From an uncultured Lachnospiraceae bacterium (GTDB taxonomy: Bacteria; Bacillota_A; Clostridia; Lachnospirales; Lachnospiraceae), in contig CAMWWF010000132.1 of the NCBI GenBank assembly GCA_947177885.1, forward strand, positions 1 through 7,402: DNA of 7,402 bases, in the 5' to 3' direction. Shown piece by piece: positions 1-6,332 of the stretch (its first letter is position 1; each line of letters starts with the position of its first letter). A program made the position numbers and the translations under genes. Below the pieces are notes generated by a model that saw only the letters and a program-made list of their open reading frames with translations, did no database searches and was not told the origin of the DNA.

Positions 1-669
1 CCCTTTGGGCATGCGGGAGAGAGGGCATTGAACCGTATATGCCCCATCGGCTTTGAACACAGTCATCAGAGCGTGCGGACGGTGGACAGACTGGAAAAAC
101 ACGGGCAGGGGCTGAATCTGTCCTACGAGGTCCGGGACGGCATACTGAATCACCAGACGACCGGAAAGCCTCACACTCTGGAGGGCAAGGTAGTCAGGCT
201 TTCGGATAAGATCTCCTACATCCATCACGATATGGACGACGCTGTGAGGGCGGGTATCCTGAAGGAGACGGATGTGCCGACGGAGATCCGTGACGTGATC
301 GGCTGCACTCCCAGCGAGCGGCTGGATCACTTTGTACATGACATTGTCACCAACAGTATGGGAAAGAACGATATCTGCATGTCGGACCCCATTGCGAAGG
401 CAATGATGGATATGCGGCAGTTTATGTTTGAAAATGTATATCAGAATCCGGTGGCGAAAAGCGAGGAGGGCAAGGCGGAGAGACTGACGGAGACGCTTTA
501 CCAGCACTACATGAAGCATATCGATGAACTGCCGGAGGAATTTTTAGACCTGTTGTCGGAGGGGGAACCCAGGGAGCAGGTGGTATGTGATTATATAGCA
601 GCCATGACGGATCGTTTTGCGATCGCTACATACGATACGATCTATATTCCGAAGTCATGGGCGCTCTGA
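1..669 (+). CDS. dgt: dGTP triphosphohydrolase-like HD-domain protein, 5' truncated by window
   Basis: This is the C-terminal 222 residues of a deoxyguanosinetriphosphate triphosphohydrolase-like protein, a soluble metal-dependent HD hydrolase. The family cleaves dNTPs to deoxynucleoside plus triphosphate and so tunes dNTP pools. The reading frame is open from base 1 and begins with PFGHAGERALN, the stretch that directly follows the HD metal dyad in this family, so the true start lies upstream; the TTG at 28 is internal. Also seen are FEHSHQSVR (fragment residues 18-26) and LSDKISYIHHDMDDA (67-81), where D69 fits the distal metal-binding aspartate of HD enzymes. The family usually has about 330-340 residues, so roughly a third is missing. 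The stop lies 11 bases before dnaG, a pairing common in Clostridia. Substrate preference (dGTP or other dNTPs) cannot be read from the sequence. Confidence 0.92.
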   Translation, partial: PFGHAGERALNRICPIGFEHSHQSVRTVDRLEKHGQGLNLSYEVRDGILNHQTTGKPHTLEGKVVRLSDKISYIHHDMDDAVRAGILKETDVPTEIRDVIGCTPSERLDHFVHDIVTNSMGKNDICMSDPIAKAMMDMRQFMFENVYQNPVAKSEEGKAERLTETLYQHYMKHIDELPEEFLDLLSEGEPREQVVCDYIAAMTDRFAIATYDTIYIPKSWAL

Positions 670-680
670 GAGAGGAATAA

Positions 681-2453
681 ATGCATTATTCGGAAGAACT
701 TGTAGAGGAAGTCAGGGTAAAAAACGATATAGTGGAGGTCATTTCAGGATATCTGAAAATGCAGAAGAAGGGCAGCAATCACTGGGCCTGCTGCCCCTTT
801 CACAATGAGAAGACGCCATCCTTTTCCGTATCGGGCAATAAGCAGATGTTTCACTGTTTCGGCTGCGGCGTCAGCGGAAATGTATATACTTTTGTCATGA
901 AGTATGAGAATTATTCCTTTCCTGAGGCGGTGAAGTTGCTTGCCGATCGTGCCGGTGTGCAGCTGCCGGAGGAGGAATACAGTGAAGAGGCCCGCAGGCG
1001 GGAGAGCAGAAGAGCCAGACTGTTGGAGGTCAATAAGGAGACGGCCAGGTACTTCTATTATCAGCTGAGAAATCCCCGCGGTAAGATCGGTTACGAGTAT
1101 CTGAACAAAAGAGAGCTGTCTGATGAGACCATGCATAAATTCGGGCTCGGGTTCGCGGCAAAGAACGGCGCCGAGCTGGTGCAGTACCTCCGCAACAGGG
1201 GCTTTGAGGATGAGATCATCAAGGAGGCGGGACTTGCCGTCAATTCGGAGAAGCGCGGCCTGGTCAGTCAGTTCTGGAACCGGGTGATGTTCCCCATACA
1301 GGACATCAACCACCGGGTCATCGGTTTCGGCGGACGCGTGATGGGCGACGGGGAGCCGAAATACCTGAATTCGCCGGAGACTCCCGTCTTTGACAAGCGA
1401 AGGAATCTCTACGGACTGAATTTCGCGAGGACGGCCAGAAGCGGGAATATCATTCTCTGCGAGGGTTACATGGATGTGATCGCCATGCATCAGGCGGGCT
1501 TTACGCAGGCGGTGGCTTCCCTGGGGACTGCCTTTACCCCGGAGCAGGCCAATCTGCTCAGGCGGTATACGGACAGTGTGTTCCTGGCTTACGACAGCGA
1601 CGGGGCAGGGGTGAAAGCGGCGCTCAGGGGGATCGGCATTCTGAGAGAAGCGGGACTGACGGCAAAGGTCATCAATATGCGCCCCTACAAGGATCCCGAC
1701 GAGTTCATGAAAGCGTTGGGCAGAGAGGCGTTTGAAGAGCGGATCGCCCAGGCGGAGAACAGCTTCTTTTTCGAGATCCGTATTTTAGAGGGCCGGTTCG
1801 ATATGAACGATCCGGAGTCCAAGACGAAGTTCCACCGTGAGATTGCCGGAAAGCTTTGTGAGTTTACGGAGGATGTGGAGCGGGATAATTATCTGCAGGC
1901 GGTTGCGGAAAAGTATTTTATCGGTGTAGAGAACCTGAGAAAGCTGGTGACAAACTATGCGGCGCAGACAGGGCTGGCAAGACCTGTCGAGAGGCCCAGG
2001 TCCGGTGTACAGCAGAAGAATAAGCCGGAGGAGAAGGCGAAGAAATCCCAGAGACTGCTGATCACCTGGGTGACGGACGAGCCCTCGCTCTATGAAAAGA
2101 TCAAAAAATATATTACCGCGGAGGATTTTACGGAGGACCTGTATCGCAGGGTGGCGGAGAGGCTGTTCCGGGAACTGGAGCAGGGGGATTATAATCCTGC
2201 GGGTATTATCAGTATGTTCGAGGACGAGGAGGAGCAGAGGGCGGCAGCGGAGCTTTTTCACACAAATCTGCCGGAGCTCACCACACTTCAGGAGCGCGAG
2301 AAGGCGTTTCATGATATTGTGCTTGCGGTAAAGAAGAACAGTTATGAATATTATACGGCAAAGCTGGGAACGGATGTAAATGCCCTGAATCAGGTAATAG
2401 AGGGCAAGAAAGCTCTGGAGGAGCTTGCCCGAACGCATATTTCCCTTGATTAA
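681..2453 (+). CDS. dnaG: DNA primase DnaG
   Basis: This primase synthesises the short RNA primers for lagging-strand replication and acts at the fork with the replicative helicase. At 590 residues it has full family length. The N-terminal CHC2 zinc-binding domain shows C38-P-F-H41 and C59-F-G-C62. The catalytic core contains the typical RVMFPI (about 209-214), the IGFGGR stretch and KYLNSPETP. The TOPRIM fold follows with EGYMD (E261 to D265), YDSDGAG (D305 and D307) and KDPDEF (from K337), which supply the acidic metal-binding residues. A charged linker at about 427-455 leads to the C-terminal helicase-interacting region. ATG 681 is chosen because the family N-terminus starts here and AGAGGA lies at 671-676. 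The gene sits between dgt and rpoD, as in the macromolecular synthesis operon. No missing key residue was noticed. Confidence 0.98.
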   Translation: MHYSEELVEEVRVKNDIVEVISGYLKMQKKGSNHWACCPFHNEKTPSFSVSGNKQMFHCFGCGVSGNVYTFVMKYENYSFPEAVKLLADRAGVQLPEEEYSEEARRRESRRARLLEVNKETARYFYYQLRNPRGKIGYEYLNKRELSDETMHKFGLGFAAKNGAELVQYLRNRGFEDEIIKEAGLAVNSEKRGLVSQFWNRVMFPIQDINHRVIGFGGRVMGDGEPKYLNSPETPVFDKRRNLYGLNFARTARSGNIILCEGYMDVIAMHQAGFTQAVASLGTAFTPEQANLLRRYTDSVFLAYDSDGAGVKAALRGIGILREAGLTAKVINMRPYKDPDEFMKALGREAFEERIAQAENSFFFEIRILEGRFDMNDPESKTKFHREIAGKLCEFTEDVERDNYLQAVAEKYFIGVENLRKLVTNYAAQTGLARPVERPRSGVQQKNKPEEKAKKSQRLLITWVTDEPSLYEKIKKYITAEDFTEDLYRRVAERLFRELEQGDYNPAGIISMFEDEEEQRAAAELFHTNLPELTTLQEREKAFHDIVLAVKKNSYEYYTAKLGTDVNALNQVIEGKKALEELARTHISLD

Positions 2454-2498
2454 AGTGAAGACTAAGGGCAGTCTATAAGGAAGGATGGAACCAATACA
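2454..2498 (+). other. dnaG-rpoD intergenic spacer with small hairpin
   Basis: This 45-base gap separates dnaG from rpoD. It contains a 5-bp inverted repeat, AGACT (2459-2463) and AGTCT (2470-2474), around a 6-base loop. There is no following T-run, so it does not look like an intrinsic terminator. It could be a weak RNA structure or processing point between the two messages, but the stem is short enough to arise by chance. Confidence 0.25.
2477..2485 (+). promoter_or_regulatory. ribosome binding site of rpoD
   Basis: AAGGAAGGA lies upstream of ATG 2499, leaving 13 bases to the start, which is long for a Shine-Dalgarno site; GGATGGA at 2483-2489 would give 9. An out-of-frame ATG at 2485 touches the site but opens only 17 codons and is too close to be served by it. 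The rpoD start at 2499 is supported by the sigma-A type N-terminus that follows. Confidence 0.6.
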
Positions 2499-3608
2499 AT
2501 GGATGAAAACACACAGGCAAAATTTGACGAGAAGGTAAAGGAACTGCTGAATCTCGCCAAAAAGAAGAAAAATGTTCTGGAGTATCAGGAGATCAATGAG
2601 TTTTTTGCGGACATGCCCCTGGAGGAGGAGCAGTTTGAAAAGATTCTGGAGATCCTGGAACAGAACACCGTGGATGTGCTGCGTATTACCGAAGATGATG
2701 TGGATGACGAGGAGATCATTCTCACGGACGAGGATGAGGTGGATGTGGAGAATCTGGACATCTCTGTTCCGGACGGCATCAATATTGAGGATCCTGTCCG
2801 TATGTACCTGAAGGAAATCGGCAAGGTTCCCCTTTTGTCCGCGGAGGAGGAGATCGAGCTGGCCAAGAGGATGGAGCTGGGAGATCAGGAGGCGAAGAAG
2901 CGTCTTGCGGAGGCAAATCTGCGTCTGGTGGTCAGCATTGCCAAGCGATATGTGGGACGGGGCATGCTGTTCCTCGATCTGATCCAGGAGGGAAATCTGG
3001 GACTGATCAAGGCGGTGGAGAAATTTGATTACCGCAAGGGTTATAAGTTTTCCACTTATGCCACATGGTGGATCCGTCAGGCCATCACCAGAGCGATCGC
3101 CGATCAGGCGAGAACGATCCGTATTCCCGTACACATGGTGGAGACCATCAACAAGCTCATCCGTGTCAGCAGGCAGCTGCTCCAGGAGCTTGGCAGGGAG
3201 CCGTCTCCCGAGGAAATCGCGGAGGAGATGAATATGCCTGTGGAACGTGTCCGCGAGATTTTAAAGATCAGCCAGGAACCGGTTTCCCTTGAGACGCCCA
3301 TCGGCGAGGAGGAGGACAGTCATCTGGGTGACTTCATCCAGGATGACAATGTACCCGTGCCCGCGGATGCGGCGGCGTTCACTCTGTTGAAGGAGCAGCT
3401 GGTGGAAGTGCTGGGCACGCTGACAGAGAGAGAACAGAAGGTATTGCGCCTGAGATTCGGCCTGGACGACGGAAGAGCGCGTACACTGGAGGAAGTGGGC
3501 AAGGAATTTAATGTGACCCGTGAGCGGATCAGACAGATTGAGGCAAAGGCGCTGCGCAAACTGCGTCATCCCAGCCGCAGCCGTAAGCTGAAGGACTATC
3601 TGGACTGA
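2499..3608 (+). CDS. rpoD: RNA polymerase primary sigma factor SigA/RpoD
   Basis: This housekeeping sigma-70 factor directs core RNA polymerase to -10/-35 promoters. Its 369 residues match the compact Gram-positive SigA size. A short region 1.1 (about 1-75) is followed by a very acidic stretch (about 65-90). Region 1.2 begins near I96 ([13 protein letters not shown]). Region 2 contains [18 protein letters not shown] (161-166) and [10 protein letters not shown] (from Y187), the part that melts and reads the -10 element. Region 3 includes EEIAEEM and the [13 protein letters not shown] stretch. Region 4.2 carries [18 protein letters not shown] (from V339), the -35-binding helix-turn-helix, and the protein ends in KLKDYLD as expected. 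It lies 45 bases after dnaG, and its TGA overlaps the trmK ATG by one base. I found no convincing internal promoter. Confidence 0.98.
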   Translation: MDENTQAKFDEKVKELLNLAKKKKNVLEYQEINEFFADMPLEEEQFEKILEILEQNTVDVLRITEDDVDDEEIILTDEDEVDVENLDISVPDGINIEDPVRMYLKEIGKVPLLSAEEEIELAKRMELGDQEAKKRLAEANLRLVVSIAKRYVGRGMLFLDLIQEGNLGLIKAVEKFDYRKGYKFSTYATWWIRQAITRAIADQARTIRIPVHMVETINKLIRVSRQLLQELGREPSPEEIAEEMNMPVERVREILKISQEPVSLETPIGEEEDSHLGDFIQDDNVPVPADAAAFTLLKEQLVEVLGTLTEREQKVLRLRFGLDDGRARTLEEVGKEFNVTRERIRQIEAKALRKLRHPSRSRKLKDYLD

Positions 3609-4636
3609 TGACGGGATCGGATCATTCGTTAAAAAGGGAATATGTGACAGATGTGGGAAAAGAGTTAACCGGGACGCCTGCAGCAAATCAGGGAGACGGG
3701 AGTAACCGAAAGCCTGTGGAAGATGAGGAAAACAGGAGTAACCGAAAGTCTGTGGCAGATCAGGAAAACAGGGTAAAACGGGAAAAAGCGACAGAAGGCA
3801 AAAGCAGTGCGGTCAATGGCAAAAGCGGGAAAAGAGAAAGAACAGTGGTGTTGTCCGGGCGGATGCGGATGCTTGCGGACATGGTAACGGCAGGCAATTG
3901 TGTGGCGGATGTGGGCTGCGATCATGCGTTTCTTTCCATTTATCTGGTGCAGACGGGAAAATGTCCGAAGTGCCTTGCCATGGATGTAAGGAAAGGGCCG
4001 CTTTCCGGTGCTGTGGAACATATTGCTTCCCATGGATTGGAAGAGTACATAGAGACCCGGCTGTCGGACGGGCTTTCCGCATATCATAGAGGGGAGGCAC
4101 AGACTCTCATCTGTGCGGGCATGGGCGGCAGGCTGATGGAGAAGATTCTGACGGAGGGCGGTGAAAAGACCCGGGCTTTTTCGGAATTGATCCTGCAGCC
4201 TCAGTCGGAGATACCGGAATTTCGTGTTTTTTTAAGAAAGGCAGGCTTTCTGATCACGGAGGAAGAGGCGATTTATGAGGATGGCAAGTACTATTTTGCC
4301 ATGAGGGCGGTATACAGAGGGCGAAATTTGTCCGCAGATCAGACTCCCATATGGGGGTCGAAGGATGATGAACTGACGGAATATGAGGTATCCGGCAGGC
4401 GGGAAGAGATGCGGGATGAATTGTATGACCTGTACGGTAAACAGCTTCTTCTGGGAAAGCATCCGGTTTTGAGGCAGTATCTTTTGAAGCGGAAGCGGAC
4501 GGTGGAGGAGCTTATCACGCAGCTTGAGCGGAAGGGCTCCCAAAAGAGCGGGACCAGAAAAGAGGAGCTTTTTCTGGAACTGAAACATCTGGAAAGAGCA
4601 CTTCTTCTGCTGCAGGCGGACGAGCAGCGCGGATGA
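3608..4636 (+). CDS. trmK: tRNA (adenine(22)-N(1))-methyltransferase TrmK with repeat-bearing N-terminal extension
   Basis: This is a SAM-dependent Rossmann methyltransferase of the COG2384/TrmK family, which makes m1A at position 22 in the D-loop of bacterial tRNAs. The family core starts near residue 81 (LSGRMRMLADMV). The SAM motif is VADVGCDHAF (from V99), then MDVRKGPLSGA, the CAGMGG motif (C169 to G174), LQPQ (196-199) and FLRKAGFLITEEEA. A charged, probably helical C-terminal part at about 285-342 fits the family's coiled-coil domain. At 342 residues it is about 80 longer than I expect. The excess is a hydrophilic N-terminus with 12-residue repeats. ATG 3608 overlaps the rpoD stop (TGATG), with AAGGA at 3591-3595, so coupled translation is likely. 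An internal GTG or TTG start at 3845-3851 is possible but has only a weak purine tract upstream. The function call is strong; the start is less certain. Confidence 0.93.
   Translation: MTGSDHSLKREYVTDVGKELTGTPAANQGDGSNRKPVEDEENRSNRKSVADQENRVKREKATEGKSSAVNGKSGKRERTVVLSGRMRMLADMVTAGNCVADVGCDHAFLSIYLVQTGKCPKCLAMDVRKGPLSGAVEHIASHGLEEYIETRLSDGLSAYHRGEAQTLICAGMGGRLMEKILTEGGEKTRAFSELILQPQSEIPEFRVFLRKAGFLITEEEAIYEDGKYYFAMRAVYRGRNLSADQTPIWGSKDDELTEYEVSGRREEMRDELYDLYGKQLLLGKHPVLRQYLLKRKRTVEELITQLERKGSQKSGTRKEELFLELKHLERALLLLQADEQRG
3701..3772 (+). repeat. 36-base tandem repeat, two near-identical units, inside trmK
   Basis: Units 3701-3736 and 3737-3772 differ at only 3 of 36 bases and encode SNRKPVEDEENR and SNRKSVADQENR. 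All three differences change an amino acid (P/S, E/A, E/Q). Degenerate in-phase 12-residue units flank them: LKREYVTDVGKE (3629-3664), LTGTPAANQGDG (3665-3700) and VKREKATEGKSS (3773-3808). A separate 9-base direct repeat, GGCAAAAGC, occurs at 3797-3805 and 3818-3826. The unit length is a multiple of three, which keeps the frame open. Confidence 0.9.
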
Positions 4637-4656
4637 ACGGCGGCATTGAATTATTT

Positions 4657-4665
4657 GAGAAGGGA
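4657..4665 (+). promoter_or_regulatory. ribosome binding site of nucleoside kinase
   Basis: GAGAAGGGA ends 11 bases before ATG 4677 and supports that start. A second ATG at 4633, overlapping the trmK stop, opens a 70-codon frame without recognisable protein features and is not used here. Confidence 0.6.
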
Positions 4666-4676
4666 CGGTACAGGAT

Positions 4677-6332
4677 ATGGTCACAGTTACGATCTGTGGG
4701 GAACAGAAACAGTATGAGCAGGGAACTTCTTTTGAGACCATTGCGGTGGAGTATCAGGAGAATTATGGGGGAACGATCGCTGTGGCGGCTGCCAACGGCA
4801 AGATCAGGGAATTGTTCAAGAAGGTCACAAAGGACTGCAGGGTAGACTTTTTTACCTTAAAGGACAGCGTGGGATACAAGACCTATGTGAGAACGGCCAC
4901 CATGCTGTTCTTAAAGGCGGTACATGATCTGTTCGGTGCGGAGACGGCACAGAACACCAGAGTGGAGTTTGCCATCGGGCACGGCCACTATGTAAGCTCC
5001 GATGGAAGAATACCGGCCACAGATGAAAATGCGGATAAGATCAGGGAGCGCATGCGGCAGCTTGTGGCGGAGAAGCTTCCTTTTAAGAAACGTTCTTACC
5101 CGCTGGAGGAGGCAATGGAGCTGTTCAGGACTCATGGGATGAGGGACAAGGAGAAGCTGTTCCGATACCGCATGAGTTCTTCCGTGAATGTATATGAGAT
5201 CCAGGGCTATTATGACTATTATTACGGATATATGCTGCCCCATACGGGATATGTGAAGTGGTTTGACGTGATCGCCTATGACGAGGGATTTATGATGCTT
5301 CTGCCCACGCAAAAGAATCCCATGGTGGTGGAACCTTTTAAGGAGCAGAAGAAGCTCTTCCAGACCATGAAGGTTTCCACAGAGTGGGGAAAGAAGATCG
5401 GGATTGAGACGGTAGGCGACCTGAACGACCAGATATGCAGCGGGTCCCTGAGTGATCTGCTGCTGATCCAGGAGGCGGAACAGGAGCGCAAGATTGCTGA
5501 GATCGCGAAGGATATCACAGACCGCGGTAATGTGAAGTTTGTGATGATCGCCGGGCCTTCCTCCTCCGGTAAGACCAGCTTTTCCCACAGGCTTTCCATT
5601 CAATTGCGGACCCTGGGGAAGATGCCCCATCCCATCGCGCTGGATAATTATTTTGTGGACAGGGAGAAGACTCCGAAGGACGAGAACGGCAAATATAATT
5701 TCGAGTGTCTGGAGGCCATCGACGTAAAACAGTTCAATGAAGACATGACGAAGCTGCTGGCAGGCGAGGAAGTGGAGCTTCCGGAATTTAACTTTAAGAT
5801 CGGAAAGAGGGAGTATAAGGGGAATTTCAAAAAGCTGGGAGCGGATGACATTCTGGTGATCGAGGGGATCCACGGCTTAAACGAAAAGATGTCCTATGCT
5901 TTGCCGGACGAGAGCAAGTACAAGATTTATATCAGTGCCCTGACCACTCTGAATGTGGACGCGCACAACCGTATTCCCACCACGGACGGGCGGCTGCTGC
6001 GCAGGATGATCCGGGATGCCCGCACCAGAGGGACGGCGGCACAGGGTACCATTGCCATGTGGTCTTCCGTCCGCAGGGGGGAAGAGGAAAATATATTCCC
6101 CTTTCAGGAGGACGCTGACGCTATGTTCAATTCCGCGCAGATTTACGAGCTGGCAGTGCTGAAGACTTTTGCCGAGCCGCTGTTGTTCCAGATTCCCAAG
6201 GGGGATCCGGAATATTATGAGGCGAAGAGGCTGTTGAAGTTCCTGAATTATTTCCTGGGGATGCCCAGCGAGGGTCTGCCCAACAATTCCATCTGCAGGG
6301 AGTTCGTGGGAGGCAGTTGCTTTAATGTATAA
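4677..6332 (+). CDS. nucleoside (uridine) kinase with TGS and ThrRS-like N-terminal domains
   Basis: This predicted cytoplasmic kinase of 551 residues probably phosphorylates uridine/cytidine or another nucleoside in salvage. It has three parts. Residues 1-62 look like a TGS domain. About 66-200 resemble the second N-terminal domain of threonyl-tRNA synthetase, with FAIGHGHYV aligning to the AIGP.IEDGFYYD segment and YMLPHTGYVKWF to GPHVP.TG.IKAF. From about 285 there is a P-loop kinase domain: Walker A GPSSSGKTS (G293 to S301), LDNYF (322-326), IEGIHGLN (from I395) and RRMIRDARTRG, closing with FVGGSCFNV, which is typical of this family. The usual His/Cys editing residues of the synthetase are absent (R72, M76, Y182, M186). 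Its start is 40 bases after trmK, and its end overlaps the next gene by 8 bases. The exact substrate is unproven; general ATP-dependent small-molecule kinase activity is the safer claim. Confidence 0.9.
   Translation: MVTVTICGEQKQYEQGTSFETIAVEYQENYGGTIAVAAANGKIRELFKKVTKDCRVDFFTLKDSVGYKTYVRTATMLFLKAVHDLFGAETAQNTRVEFAIGHGHYVSSDGRIPATDENADKIRERMRQLVAEKLPFKKRSYPLEEAMELFRTHGMRDKEKLFRYRMSSSVNVYEIQGYYDYYYGYMLPHTGYVKWFDVIAYDEGFMMLLPTQKNPMVVEPFKEQKKLFQTMKVSTEWGKKIGIETVGDLNDQICSGSLSDLLLIQEAEQERKIAEIAKDITDRGNVKFVMIAGPSSSGKTSFSHRLSIQLRTLGKMPHPIALDNYFVDREKTPKDENGKYNFECLEAIDVKQFNEDMTKLLAGEEVELPEFNFKIGKREYKGNFKKLGADDILVIEGIHGLNEKMSYALPDESKYKIYISALTTLNVDAHNRIPTTDGRLLRRMIRDARTRGTAAQGTIAMWSSVRRGEEENIFPFQEDADAMFNSAQIYELAVLKTFAEPLLFQIPKGDPEYYEAKRLLKFLNYFLGMPSEGLPNNSICREFVGGSCFNV
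6308..6313 (+). promoter_or_regulatory. ribosome binding site of membrane protein gene
   Basis: GGGAGG inside the kinase 3' end lies 11 bases before ATG 6325. It favours that start over the in-frame ATG 6337, whose only nearby purine run (AAGAGG) directly abuts it. Confidence 0.65.

Noticed and set aside
28..669. TTG 28 as the start of the first gene
   Set aside because: The frame is open to base 1 and the residues before TTG (PFGHAGERA) are conserved family sequence, so the gene simply begins upstream.
744..1490. 248-codon minus-strand open frame opposite dnaG
   Set aside because: Antisense shadow of the zinc finger and TOPRIM coding region; no recognisable domain.
2318..2355. Possible internal promoter for rpoD in the dnaG 3' end (TTGCGG at 2323, TATTAT at 2349)
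   Set aside because: The spacing is 20 bases and the -35 box is poor. No sigma-H type AGGA/GAAT pair was found nearby either, so it is not supported.
1785..3134. 449-codon open frame on the minus strand across dnaG and rpoD
   Set aside because: It lies opposite two certain genes and its composition is a mirror of their codon bias. No family motifs, no separate promoter context, and it crosses the gene junction.
4633..4845. 70-codon plus-strand frame starting at an ATGA overlap with the trmK stop
   Set aside because: The overlap is tempting for coupling, but most of the frame lies over the kinase TGS domain in another phase and its residues look like a shadow (many R, S and W).
4911..5873. 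320-codon minus-strand open frame opposite the nucleoside kinase
   Set aside because: Antisense shadow; residue composition (many H, L, Q, R) is typical of reverse-strand reading of a purine-rich gene.
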